This document shows positions 20,101 through 27,255 of a DNA stretch of 64,000 bases, in pieces. The DNA comes from Macrosoma leucophasiata (taxonomy: Eukaryota; Arthropoda; Insecta; Lepidoptera; Hedylidae), in contig JAWQUS010000011.1 in the NCBI GenBank assembly GCA_036365455.1, positions 7,894,001 through 7,958,000 of the forward strand, read 5' to 3'. Both the position numbers and the translations under genes were made by a program. The notes under the pieces were generated by a model. The model had not been told where the DNA came from. It ran no database searches and was given only the letters and a program-made list of their open reading frames with translations. Numbering within the stretch: the stretch's first letter is position 1; each line of letters begins with the position of its first letter.

Positions 20101-22656
20101 CATAGTGAAATTTAAGACCTTCTTAAACTGATATCCCTGAATAATTGGCGAACTTGATTTTTTGCACGTAAAGACAGTGAAAATAGAGAGAGTTCACATA
20201 GTCCCAACAAGACGAAATCATGACTGGTAATCGGACGAAGAGTTCTTACAAAATCTCTGAACTCCATGTTTCATGCAATACCTCAAAATCTATTGAGGAC
20301 GCAAATCTTCCAAACTCTCAGTACTGTCCGCTTTTATAGTGGTCTGATAAAACAGTATTGTTAAGCCATTTTTACTTTTACAGAAACAAAATGTCTAGCG
20401 CCAAAAATTCTAAGGCTTTTCTATAAAACGGAAACACAGCAACTCATCAAAAACAAGAACAAACCATCAATTAAATACACAAGTCTTCATCCACATGATA
20501 ATTTTCTACTAGAATTCTACTTTTATAGTGAAATGAAATCTCCAATTGGTTTTGAGTCGACATTGTTCTCATTTCTGAGACTAGTATCATAAAATCCGCC
20601 CATAAACGAATAAAACTATTTGCATATACACCCAAGAAAATGATTTCACCCGTAACACGGTATAACCCATATGGTTTTAAATTTGAATTTAGAAAACAGT
20701 ACTTACGACCGATGCTAAATGATATATTTGCAATACACCCAATACTTTCACCGTCATCGACTCATTCTGTTTGTTCACGTTATTTGTTCTGAATAAACAA
20801 ACAACACTATTGTACAATACGATTACCATTGAATGAGGCAGCCTATCAATGGATACTATGTCACTATGTAGAGCTAGAATAAACATGCCAGCTTTAGCAT
20901 ATAACTATCAATATCGTAAAATAATACGATATTCAAATATCGGCAGACATGCTGGCAAAACAAAACCTGTTTCGGGTTATATATAACATTGCTCACTTTA
21001 TTTATTTCCTTGCAAACCATTTAGTGCGGGAATTATGCAGTACATTAATTTTAATACGTAGGTATGCACAAAAGTTAATCTGAGGCAGTCAATCTGACGA
21101 ATAATGGTTCATTCATAGATTTCACCAACATCACAAAATTCAAGTCAGCGTACTTTTTTGACATCTGACATTGTCAAATAGACCCTTAGTAGACCTCGAT
21201 TAAGCGGAGGTGATCAGCAAAAACTGACTTTAAATAAGGAGTTTAGCGTTGAGCTCGACGGTGAGGACTCAAAGGGTTAATCCCTTAGTCGCAATTTTAA
21301 CTTGAGGGCAGATAAAATTTGGTTTTAAATGTTGATGATATTCACCCTGGTGACAAAGTTTCAGGCAAATTTGTCTAAATAATGGAGTTATTAATTAAAA
21401 TTAATATCAAATTAAACACCAGGCGGCATTAGAATCATGAACTCAAAAACAAGACATTTCAATTCAGGTGCATTTCGCTTCTAATACTTAAGGCTATGCA
21501 CCTACCAAAAATTACAGACTCACACATTAGCAACTAACAGGATCTCGGTAGAACTGAAGAACATTTATTTAGCTGACGATAGATCAGTTAATGCGGACTA
21601 CCTCTCTACCTATTGCTATAATTCGATACTCCGCCTGTAAATTTACTATCAGTTCGATTTGTTAATACAGATAATACTTCATAATCTGTAGGCTTCACGA
21701 CTAAAGCTATGGGAAACTACAGCTAAGCTAAAAAAGTACAAGTGCAATGCAATATGTATTATCTAAAGACTAAAATGTGAAATTAAAGGTAAAGATGAAT
21801 AAGCAATGACGATTAGACGAGAATCATCGTTGAAATTTCTTGGAGAAAAACTTATAAAATGCACTAATGAGTGTTGAATAGCTATTTGAAAATAATATGT
21901 TCCATCGCGTAAAGAAATAGCCTATGTCCGGTGAACGATTAGTGGGACTTGTTTCAACGGAAAATGTTAAGTCGAGGAATAAATTACAAGGGAATCAAGT
22001 TAAAATAATACGGTTTTATGAATATTAGAACAATTTAAAACGAAGACGGTAAGATTATAGATTATTATTTCAAATTGACTAAGTATCTTCTGTATAGGGG
22101 AGTAAATAACCATTTCAGAAGAAGCTTGCAGAAAGCTATCTCTAAAACTATCTATCTAAGTGCTGGTACACTTCGGCGGTGTTGAGGAAATAGTTATACT
22201 CAAAGGTGTAGCCCGCGTGTGGTAGGACCGCATTATACTACTAGTGCTTGCTCGAACAGTGCCAATGTTGTCATGTCATATCAATGTTTCAAAAGCATAG
22301 ACTTAAAAAGTGTAAGTAAGTACTGTTTTCTTAAGTGTGTGTAAGTAATAATAATGCAATTTCTTTTTTTGCACCACAATTCCAAAAATATACCTTTCCA
22401 TGTAATGAGATTCTTCTTCTATTGATTTGTTTTTTTATTGATATTTATCCTCAGTGATTCTATTAGGATATGCAGTGAGCAGAGAAAGCTACGCGAACTT
22501 GAACGAAACAAATCAACAGAAATCGCTACCCAAGATAAGAGTACCAGGGTAGCAGAAAAGGCTATAGATATACATACCAGGTATAGCCCACGTCACATGA
22601 AGCAGGTACACGAGAAGCCATGCTCTGAGCTGGATCGGCGCGCACCACCGCGCCAT
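1907..22656 (-). CDS. Cad99C: Cad99C / protocadherin-15 ortholog, N-terminal 620 codons in 12 exons (3' part off window)
   Basis: Coding segments, in transcript order: 22656-22578, 15669-15604, 15260-15082, 14379-14257, 12533-12294, 11636-11487, 9585-9367, 8002-7808, 7108-6971, 4520-4371, 3343-3229, 2112-1907. All eleven internal junctions are GT-AG, and every phase matches, giving 1860 nt without a stop. The product starts with a signal peptide (about 1-24), then EC1 (28-137), EC2 (138-257), EC3 (258-380), EC4 (381-492), EC5 (493-595) and the start of EC6. Calcium motifs include DINDNAP (130-136), DQNDNAP (486-492), LDRD (95-98, 450-453), LDYE (214-217) and DxD pairs at 165/167 and 518/520. 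Cys29 and Cys111 match the EC1 cysteine pair of protocadherin-15. In flies Cad99C is an apical microvillus cadherin of follicle cells; in vertebrates PCDH15 forms the lower part of the hair-cell tip link. Those roles are family knowledge. The C-terminal part is outside the window. Confidence 0.9.
2231..2530 (+). repeat. SINE family A copy with enlarged head hairpin
   Basis: It carries the whole family A body and a short A tail (AACATAAAAAAAAG). Its head differs from the other copies: the 5' arm is replaced by an exact reverse complement of the 3' arm, forming a 21-bp perfect stem (2242-2262 with 2269-2289). Confidence 0.85.
2707..2791 (+). repeat. Truncated copy of the ACCCCCTTATTCAT MITE
   Basis: It matches the right-hand part of the MITE at 25510-25657 (AGAGATTAGCAACACTTTAGCTAAAATACG, seen in both, then TTATGAATAAGGGGGT). 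The left terminal inverted repeat is absent. Confidence 0.7.
2899..3185 (-). repeat. SINE family A copy
   Basis: A near full-length copy in reverse orientation: T run, then ATGTAATGGAAGTGG, through to the GAGCTC hairpin and ACCACCAGTAAAAA. It lies in Cad99C intron 11, about 45 bp from exon 11. Confidence 0.85.
3229..3343 (-). CDS. Cad99C: Cad99C exon 11: EC5
   Basis: It encodes residues 514-551 and the first base of codon 552. It has a classic cadherin core, VEATDIDEGENARITYSI, with DxD at 518/520, followed by KFTIDPSTGVI. Acceptor TTATTTTCAG|GTG, donor T|GTAAGT (phase 1), which joins CA of exon 12 to give Ser552. Confidence 0.93.
3465..3995. repeat. Element with about 80-bp imperfect inverted ends
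   Basis: The left arm (3465-3545) and right arm (3905-3995) are reverse complements with scattered mismatches. They share GATAAAGCCGTAATATAGTT and the CATAGTCATACG block. The 360-bp centre has no recognised coding content. It lies in intron 10 and looks like a non-autonomous DNA transposon or fold-back element. Confidence 0.6.
4371..4520 (-). CDS. Cad99C: Cad99C exon 10: end of EC4 with DQNDNAP linker
   Basis: It encodes residues 464-513 (50 codons). It starts VVAREANGG, gives the strand APLSLAVQLLDQ and the canonical linker DQNDNAP (486-492), then enters EC5. Acceptor ATATTTTCAG|GTG, donor CAG|GTAAGA. Confidence 0.93.
4650..5140. repeat. Dispersed repeat (possible LINE remnant)
   Basis: It begins with GACAGACAAGCAGACGGGTCACCTGATGG and stays GC-richer than its surroundings. 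A shorter relative occurs at about 19071-19155 (GCAGACGGGCCATCTGATAAAAAGC). Reading frames are broken and I could not name the family. Confidence 0.5.
5244..5540 (+). repeat. Dispersed repeat with GACCCGGCAAAC end
   Basis: It is shared with 9648-9770 plus 10347-10495 (interrupted there) and with 33176-33410 in reverse. Typical lines are GGACTATTTGTATAGG and CCTTCCCTGGACTTC. The reverse copy ends GGGTCAGCTAGT, suggesting a Helitron-like terminus. Confidence 0.65.
5533..6724 (-). mobile_element. mariner copy 1, decayed
   Basis: Read on the minus strand, this is the same mariner as 57944-59221. Its 3' end is present with a mutated inverted repeat (TATGGGGAAAAAG at 5538). At the other end, homology stops near 6724 and the inverted repeat is gone. 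It sits in Cad99C intron 9, abutting the tail of the repeat at 5244-5540. Confidence 0.85.
5608..6577 (-). pseudogene. mariner transposase, broken
   Basis: Starting at 6577, the frame MSESNEEIRYILKFYYKKGK shows the N-terminal helix-turn-helix region of mariner transposase, but about 15 codons are missing after AAKKN. The frame then hits the same break as the second copy in a 7-base A run (6292-6298), followed by a stop. The downstream frame (from about 6156) contains the catalytic HHDN and SPDLAPSD region and ends QNGTYIL. Catalytic aspartates of the D,D34D triad are partly visible, but the gene cannot make a full protein as it stands. Confidence 0.85.
6971..7108 (-). CDS. Cad99C: Cad99C exon 9: EC4
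   Basis: It encodes residues 418-463 (46 codons, phase 0). It contains YTFELTTNFFDIDKDGYL and the strong ERLDRDPPNTSKLRFQ motif with LDRD at 450-453. Acceptor CATTTTCAG|GGT, donor CAG|GTTTGT, a weaker donor than the others. Confidence 0.92.
7160..7476 (-). repeat. tRNA-like SINE (family B), nearly complete
   Basis: Minus strand: AACTGCCTCAGTAGCCTAG head with A box, GGTTCGATTCC-type B box, then the ATAATGGTGTAAAATCC and CCCGGAGATGTCAATAGG body, ending GGCGTGAAGTTAAG. Together with the next SINE it makes up nearly all of Cad99C intron 8. Confidence 0.8.
7599..7800 (+). repeat. tRNA-like SINE (family C)
   Basis: The tRNA-like head is at 7599-7676, with B box GGTTCGATACC at 7654-7664 and GATTCGAAAGGTCATG before it. 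A tail follows with TTTGTTTCGGGTCTAGGTGTTTGTG and CACCCACGATACAAG and a short A run at 7787-7793. It ends within about 10 bp of the exon 8 donor. Confidence 0.65.
7808..8002 (-). CDS. Cad99C: Cad99C exon 8: EC3-EC4 junction
   Basis: It encodes residues 353-417 (65 codons). It begins AEEITEAQRYTTAKL, carries the non-canonical PVDASPPV linker (373-380) with no NDN, and then IEENSPKGTKVLD, the usual start of a repeat. It ends in VSDPDL. The donor CTG|GTAAGT at 7806-7807 lies only a few bases from a tRNA-like SINE that fills the adjoining intron end. Confidence 0.92.
8551..8631 (+). tRNA. tRNA-Leu(AAG)-like gene, possibly decaying
   Basis: The acceptor arms GGTAGCG (8551-8557) and CGCTGCC (8624-8630) pair with one G-U. 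The A box is TGGCCGAGCGG and the B box is GGTTCGAATCC. The anticodon loop TTAAGGC has AAG at its centre, and a long variable arm CTCTTCGGAG fits a class II tRNA such as leucine. A TTTTT terminator follows at 8638. Two weak points: the 3' half of the D stem and the top pair of the anticodon stem carry mismatches, so it may be a recent pseudogene. It lies inside Cad99C intron 7, on the opposite strand. Confidence 0.75.
8716..8985 (-). pseudogene. LINE reverse transcriptase C-terminal fragment
   Basis: The minus-strand translation shows NMIARRFARCSTEVKVTLFR followed by AYCTSFYTCSLW and ALRVQYNNILRAMLRLP. This is the post-catalytic region of a CR1/Jockey-type non-LTR element. It is open for about 90 codons but has no start, catalytic core or end. 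It is preceded by a short cadherin-exon-like stretch (see findings). Confidence 0.7.
9136..9354 (-). repeat. SINE family A copy with internal deletion
   Basis: The T run and ATGTAATGGAAGAGG start are joined directly to ACTCCTGAGGCCTAAGATG, with about 75 bp of the usual body missing. The hairpin end is intact. It ends 13 bp from the exon 7 donor. Confidence 0.85.
9367..9585 (-). CDS. Cad99C: Cad99C exon 7: EC3
   Basis: It encodes residues 280-352 (73 codons, phase 0). Visible cadherin motifs are AVDMDTLDARIRYTI, then YFNIDPNTGAV, then the strand RFQLIIK. A true LDRE is absent; VDTG stands in its place, as expected for the divergent EC3 of this family. Acceptor TTTACTTTCCAG|GTA, donor AAG|GTAAAT. 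Fragments resembling part of this exon occur in the next intron near 8954-9047. Confidence 0.92.
9648..10495 (+). repeat. GACCCGGCAAAC-type repeat split by a second repeat
   Basis: The outer repeat (9648-9770 and 10347-10495) matches 5244-5540. It is interrupted after CCCTTCAATTTTT by the inner unit 9771-10346 and resumes with CATATTATCTTACC. Confidence 0.75.
9771..10346 (+). repeat. TTCCGTAC repeat with (CTGT)n, inner insertion
   Basis: It starts AGGGTTCCGTACCTTAAAAGG, contains GTCTGTCTGTCTGTCTGTCCG, and ends ACGGAACCCTCACCACGCGAGTCGAACTCGCACTTGTCCGG. A close copy lies at 37967-38440. Confidence 0.75.
10956..11113 (-). repeat. SINE family A copy, truncated
   Basis: It contains the tail-side half of the family (T run to GCCACTGTGCCGGATATTA) and lacks the hairpin head, as in 5'-truncated retrotransposition. 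Confidence 0.8.
11487..11636 (-). CDS. Cad99C: Cad99C exon 6: EC2-EC3 junction
   Basis: It encodes residues 230-279 (50 codons). It opens with DRARD, continues through TTTLTVNV, and replaces the usual DxNDNxP with an acidic QDDDDQDP linker (250-257). Cys264 and Cys271 lie seven residues apart at the start of EC3; protocadherin-15 has a comparable close pair there. Acceptor TACTTTCAG|GAC, donor TAT|GTAAGT. Confidence 0.92.
12294..12533 (-). CDS. Cad99C: Cad99C exon 5: EC2
   Basis: It encodes residues 150-229 (80 codons, phase 0). It starts with VPIGTTIFDGI, followed by AVDIDAGVNGLAEYF with the DxD calcium pair at 165/167, and ends with the LDYE motif (214-217) and YLVTIVAS. One N-glycosylation sequon (NRT, 211-213) precedes LDYE. 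Splice sites are TATGTTTCAG|CTA and TCT|GTAAGT. This stretch is among the most characteristic of the protocadherin-15/Cad99C family. Confidence 0.92.
13308..13825 (+). pseudogene. LINE C-terminal remnant with two palindromes
   Basis: Plus-strand translation gives AKQVDTALNETCRIITGCLK, then LAGIAPPDIRRDV and, after breaks, CPLCPSSCTLEDL. This is the cysteine-bearing end of a non-LTR retrotransposon ORF2. Two perfect inverted repeats (13308-13351 and 13611-13668) interrupt it. It lies in Cad99C intron 4. Confidence 0.7.
13985..14162 (-). repeat. Diverged SINE family A copy
   Basis: Recognisable lines are ACTCCTGAGGCCTAAG, GGAACACGATAGTGC and GAGCTCCGACACTGG. It is much older than the copies at 17805 or 49235. 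Confidence 0.6.
14257..14379 (-). CDS. Cad99C: Cad99C exon 4: end of EC1 with DINDNAP linker
   Basis: It encodes residues 109-149 (41 codons, phase 0 both sides). It carries Cys111, the partner expected for Cys29, then a basic KATKKRRTIP stretch and the canonical EC1-EC2 linker VSDINDNAPMF (128-138). The donor is GAG|GTGAGT. The acceptor CCCGCAG|CTA was chosen because it is the only one keeping frame with exon 3; a small uncertainty in the first few residues remains. Confidence 0.88.
15082..15260 (-). CDS. Cad99C: Cad99C exon 3: EC1 body
   Basis: It encodes residues 49-108 (179 nt). It enters in phase 1 (the C from exon 2 plus AA gives Gln49) and leaves in phase 0 with CAG|GTATGT. It contains the EC1 segment QLLQPLDRDADNLSH, in which LDRD (95-98) is the usual calcium motif before the penultimate strand of a cadherin repeat. 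The acceptor is CGTTTGCAG|AA. Confidence 0.9.
15604..15669 (-). CDS. Cad99C: Cad99C exon 2: start of EC1
   Basis: It encodes residues 27-48 and begins codon 49 (66 nt, phase 1 on both sides). Acceptor is TTTTATTACAG|GG and donor is GATC|GTAAGT. It contains Cys29 and a short segment ending IVDIEESRGD. The EES motif sits where protocadherin-15 family EC1 domains carry their N-terminal calcium-binding glutamates. Intron 1 upstream is 6908 bp; intron 2 is 343 bp. Confidence 0.88.
15951..16313 (+). repeat. SINE with 5S-rRNA-like promoter region, full length
   Basis: The head GCGCGCATGGCCCAGCGG is followed by CGGTTAAGCACTACGTGCGCGG and GATGGGTGACCGC. The latter two match boxes A and C of the 5S rRNA internal promoter. 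The body continues to CCCAGCAGTGGGATGTATAATGG and an ATT-repeat tail. Related copies are at 41999-42302 and 53377-54073. It lies in Cad99C intron 1. Possible target duplication TATGTAATACAA / TATGTAAAACAT is imperfect. Confidence 0.8.
16425..16545 (-). repeat. SINE family A fragment
   Basis: It contains ATGTGCCGGAAAATACAGGGCCGTACATTACC and CTGAACACTACCATTAAGCGG. A tail fragment of the same family lies at 15897-15945, so the 5S-like SINE sits between two family A pieces. Confidence 0.6.
17013..17690 (+). repeat. TTCCGTAGT repeat with long (CTGT)n run
   Basis: It starts AGGGTTCCGTAGTAAACAAGG and carries about 17 CTGT units between 17057 and 17127. It ends TACGGAACCCTACACTGCGCGTGGCCCGAC. The reverse copy at 60-599 has only a handful of units. 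Confidence 0.75.
17805..18100 (-). repeat. SINE family A copy, full length
   Basis: T run, ATGTAATGGAAGTGGTAAAC, complete body, GAGCTCCGTCACTGGAGCTC hairpin and CTACTACCAGTAAAAAA. It lies in intron 1. Confidence 0.88.
18101..22577. other. Intron 1 interior, mostly unassigned
   Basis: AT-rich sequence apart from the MITE-like unit at 19237 and a short LINE-like scrap near 19071-19155. No exon with matching phase was found here. I see no further coding signal. Confidence 0.5.
19237..19384. mobile_element. Small MITE-like element
   Basis: The ends CCGGTTTACATTGTCTTAGT and, reversed, CCGATTTACATTATCTTAGT are inverted repeats with similarity for about 40 bp. The total length is 148 bp. I could not fix a target duplication. 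Confidence 0.55.
22578..22656 (-). CDS. Cad99C: Cad99C coding exon 1: signal peptide
   Basis: It encodes residues 1-26 plus the first base of codon 27. The peptide begins MARWCAPIQLRAW, continues with a hydrophobic core (LLVYLL) and ends near HVTWAIP, a textbook secretory signal with likely cleavage after the Ala at about 24. The donor is G|GTATGT (phase 1). The leftover G joins GG of exon 2 to make Gly27, just before the Pro-Cys that starts EC1. ATG at 22656-22654 lies in the context GAGATGG. Upstream in-frame ATGs exist (up to 22743), but they lie before a good splice acceptor (TTTGTTTGTTACAG|TGAG, AG at 22661-22662) and would place the hydrophobic core far from the N-terminus. I therefore choose the inner ATG. 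Confidence 0.85.
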
Positions 22657-22660
22657 CTCA

Positions 22661-25507
22661 CTGTAACAAACAAACGAATATATATTTGACATCTTATTAT
22701 ATTTAGATATAAGGTTACACCTCAGATCTTGAAATAACTCCAACTACGTAAAGGCATTCCATAAGTCCTAATAAGAGTACTTGCAAAAACAAATAGCTAA
22801 GGTAATATTAGGAACTAAATGAGAATATTGGAGAATCACTTAATCGCGTCACATGATAAGTAATATCTACTTTGAAAATACATTTACATGGTGTTGTTTA
22901 TAATATAGGTATTGTACACCTGGATTTCTTTAGTGTTTCGGGATAAAATTGGATGGACACAGGAGTAAATAACAGTACCAACAACCACAAATTTGTAGGT
23001 ATATCACAGCACGGGCATGTATGTGAGACCTTCCATTGCTGAGTCACGTACAGATTCAAACTGGATCAACCCAGCTAAACGTTTGCTTAATTGGAAGATT
23101 AGCTCTACTAGACCTGCCATTCCCCAAGGAGTAGAAAAAAGGACATAAACCTAACAGAAAACATAATTTCTAATTAAATCAAATTAAGATTGATAAGACC
23201 CTGGCTTAATTTTTATATCACATTCACATATTTCCAATTTTTCCCTCCCTGTCATTATCTCTGTCTGTATGTATGCACTAATCTCGGAAAATTGTGAACG
23301 GATTTTGTTCTTGTTTGAAATGTTGGAACGAGGGTTTTCTGAGGAAGGTTTATATCTATAATTTATCAATATACGATTATTACTACTTACGAGTATATTT
23401 ACAGAGATATCACGGTTATTGTAAAAGAAGTCGGGCGCGTCCTCACAATAATAATAATAAATGCTACCCGTGCGTAGCCGGGTCTGGTCACTAGTTGTAG
23501 GTATATAAATTAATGAAATAGACCAAGGAGGTGTCTAATATAATAAAACCAATAACGGTGCTTTGAAAACACAATTATACAGCTTAATTACAGTAAATTT
23601 AAATTTTCAATTAATTTTCACTTAACGCAGACCACCGGGGCGGATTCACCACGCCACTCTCGTGTCGAGTCAGATCCAGGAATATAACAAAGTTTATTCT
23701 ATAATTTTCATCAACCCGTGCATTAACGTGTTATTAGCATGCTTACTTACTACAGTACCTACATTATTGAATTTAATTCGGAAATTAAATTTACGATAGT
23801 TTAAACTTACATGCTTGCTTCTTTTTTATCACATGACTGATCGACCTAGTAGTCGTTCATAGTTGGACTTATCTTCAAAATTTTGTATTTCCATAACTGT
23901 TGCGATTTGTACATACAGAGTTGAATTGACTTTTTTTAAATTAAGTTTGATCGTCCTGTTCAGATATTTTATAAACCTGTTTCTATTATAAAATAATAAA
24001 ACCAGCTCAGATTGAACTAGAAAATCCCATAGGTATACAAATGAGTTCATCAATTAGATCAAGCCGTTAATAAGGGTTTCGCATTACCTTATTATGTTAA
24101 TAAGTATGTATTAAAAAAATTAACGGAAAACGACGTATATCAAATAGTTACGATCGCTAGTTACAAATATTAGCGTGTTCACACAAACAAACAAAATCTT
24201 AAATTTTATTACCTAAATTCCTAAAGATTATTCAATCGAAGTAAGTTTATCGTGTATTTGTATGTATTGTATACTGCACTGACTTTGCATTGTGCATTCA
24301 GCTGAATTTGAGATGAAGTGAAATAAGAATCGCGCTGTCTACCTTTCACATTGTTATTGTTTGATACGACGGTAATAGGATGCAGGTTATCACTTCTTTG
24401 AAATATCTATACTTAATTTATTCATAAAAATACACTAAATCCTTAAATCTTGTCAGTTACGAATAAGAAAATAAAAGATAAATCTACCTATTAAGAACAA
24501 TAATCTTGTAAGGATACCCATCTTATTAATGAAAATAAACTGTAGGTTTTTAAAAAAAGGGTTAAATCGAGTTTAAAATTGAACTTGAGCTTAAGCTCCT
24601 AGTTAAATCATGATTGCTGCTCACCACTAGTTATCGAAGTCTGATAAAGGTATTTGAGAATGTCTCATGTTAGTTAAAACTAACTGAAAATTTAACTGTG
24701 AATCATGTAAACTAGGTTTATATTACGTCGCTCGTAAATCGAAAGATAATAGCTTACAAAAAAGTTTTCTATTTGTCCTTACATCGACAACTTCACGTTA
24801 AGTAGGTACCTATGTACTTATAATAAATGTAAAACAAACAATTTGTCCTTGTCCACTTATTACTAACGTATTATACTACGTAAACAAATCCATTTATTGT
24901 ACTAACTGAGGACTAACAAAAACTGCTGACAGGTGTACCTAATCCTACAAATATGCCAACATTCATTTCGCGTCCCTTTGCTACGGCTTCATAAATAGGT
25001 ATATTACGTGTAGAATTTTGTTGGATACCTTCCAGATAACTAACTAGGTGTCTACTTTAGTACCAACTAACAGGACCCACTATGATACTGTTAATCTGGA
25101 ATCGTTACGTTGCAGATACAGGAATAAGCATAATTATTTCTGTTTGAATTCCCAAAATTGTCGATCACTTTACGAGATACGATACTATATACGAGAGATA
25201 CGAGATACGTCTCATCTTAACCAGTGTCGGGGCAGCCGTTTTATACAAAAATATCTGTATACCCAGCTCTCGCTTCCAAATAAATATTATGTATGTACGG
25301 CTAAACGAGCCCGCTGGCTGAGATGTTTTGATTCTAGCAGCTTACCCAACGCTCCATTCACGCAATTCCGAGCAAGCACTCTACTTTCTATGTCAGCGGT
25401 GTACCTACCATCCTTGCTAAAAGCACATCCAAGATTTACACCTGTTCTAACACTTCATCATCTACTACTACCCTAGCATTTGTTCTCTGTTCATCTCTTT
25501 CAAATAC
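22661..25507. other. Upstream of Cad99C exon 1, no gene seen
   Basis: A splice acceptor ends at 22661, so this is probably 5'UTR intron. Apart from the Helitron-like repeat at 23190-23494 I recognise nothing. Confidence 0.45.
23190..23494 (+). repeat. Helitron-like non-autonomous repeat
   Basis: It ends CCCGTGCGTAGCCGGGTCTGGTCACTAG|T, with a short GC hairpin before CTAG. The body contains TCGGAAAATTGTGAACGGATTTTG. The 5' end is uncertain. Confidence 0.5.
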
Positions 25508-25509
25508 TA

Positions 25510-25657
25510 ACCCCCTTATTCATAAACGTACTTTAGATACGTTTTAGCTGTAGAATGCTTTGTCTTTGTCGGTTGCATTGTCAAATGTGCAGGATGGAAA
25601 AAGACAAAGGAGAGATTAGCAACACTTTAGCTAAAATACGTTTATGAATAAGGGGGT
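25510..25657. mobile_element. 148-bp MITE with TA target duplication
   Basis: Terminal inverted repeats ACCCCCTTATTCATAAACGT (left) and its complement at the right end, flanked by TA at 25508-25509 and 25658-25659. The TA target fits a Tc1/mariner-type non-autonomous element. Confidence 0.8.
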
Positions 25658-25659
25658 TA

Positions 25660-27103
25660 CTTTAGTTTGTCTGAAGTCCATACAAATAATTGTCCCATTG
25701 CGGAGATTGAATCCGCGAATCAAGTAAACATCACATAACGCTGGACCAAATTGGCCGTCGTCCAAATTAATCGCAGCATGAGAAGAAAACTTCACCGTTA
25801 TCCGTTCTTAGACTGTGCTATTTACTGTCTGTATAACTTATATTCTATCAAAATTTTAATATCCAAGTTTGAGTGTTAAAAATGATCACATTGGATAACT
25901 CCCAATCACAAACATAGATATATCGAAATATCTAGAACGAATTAGTCTGAATGTGACAGCCCTGCATAACCTGCAGATTTTATCGGTTCAGGTTAGCATA
26001 ATCTAGTCTCTAATACGTATGGTATCGTCATTATAAATATGAAGAAGTTCAAAAGGTCTAACGGGAACTGATTTGTGTTCAGAGATTAGTATATTCAGCC
26101 AATATTTCTAGTTGGTTTATTGTTTGAAGATATGCGTAAAATAATGTTTCGAGTTTCACCTGACACACTTGTGTGTAGGAATGGAATCTATTAAATTTAA
26201 TGAAGCAGTGAGTTATGAACTGTTTTTTTAATTACATAAGCGTCATTTTATTAGATAGATGGGTACCCTGAAGACTAAAATTCCTAATTTCTAGTTTCAG
26301 AATATCGACCATACATTTAGGCTCATTTAGCATAATAATTTTATCAGATAGCCATTAAAAATAAAATCATTATTATTTATTACATGGCATGGTAGAAAGC
26401 TATCATTAAAAAACTGCTAGTTAAAATCATAATCCTTAAATGTTGTTTTACTGTTAAAAACACAAGTGTTATTAAAAATAGCTACCTATTAACACATTTG
26501 GTTAGATAAAAACCACATATTAAAAGCAATTAAAGTCCGTGTTGATTGATATAAATTAGCGATAAGCAAACTATCCATTTTCAATTTTAAAAATTAATAA
26601 AGTATGGAACGCTTGCAACCGGTTGAAAGTCGACGTAACAGCAAAAAGTGGTCGTAGTGGAATTAGCTATGGACATTATCTAGTCTAGTAAATCATAGGA
26701 AAACGTGGAATTAACTCGCGTATCTAGCGAATATAAAGTGGGCGGAGCGAACGATAAATTAGATGACGTGACGATTTACAATATTGTGTAAGGTGCAATA
26801 GACTTCCTCCCTCCTTAGTAAGCGAACGTATCTGTTTTTAAACACATCGGTGTCTAGTCAGCTGCTAAAGTTATGAAAGCATATAAAAGTCTACTAATCG
26901 GGTTTTCCCAAGAAGTGGGTAACTCTCATCAGTCATTTATAAGTAACTCAAATAAAGAACGATAAAGAATTGGCAACACGGAATTGAGCTGACAATTGAA
27001 GTTGACTGTACTTATAATTCACAGAGTACTTTAACACAAAAATGTATCATTACGGGTGCTAGGTGGGCGTTTCCCTGCGAGATGAGTTAGGGTTATCTGA
27101 TAA
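25660..27103. other. AT-rich stretch, nothing recognised
   Basis: No open frame with domain content, no RNA gene and no repeat shared with the rest of the window. Confidence 0.45.
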
Positions 27104-27224
27104 TCTATACTTATAATAAAACTGTAGAAGTTCAAATTCTGTACATTGAAAATATTGAAAAAATAAATACCAGGGGATGTTACTAGATAGATACCGAACA
27201 CAAATATGTGATTAGAAAATTTTT

Positions 27225-27255
<31 letters not shown>

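Noticed and set aside
20702..20886. Minus-strand open frame ending at a GTAAGT donor, considered as an alternative first exon of Cad99C
   Set aside because: In its own frame the donor is phase 0, which does not fit exon 2. In the frame that would fit, a TGA stop lies upstream and there is no ATG between it and the donor.
22657..22743. In-frame upstream ATGs extending Cad99C exon 1
   Set aside because: They lie before a strong splice acceptor and would push the hydrophobic signal core about 30 residues inward.
25048..25476. 142-codon open frame on the plus strand
   Set aside because: No recognisable domain, mixed codon use and no splice or promoter support; it fits chance in this composition.
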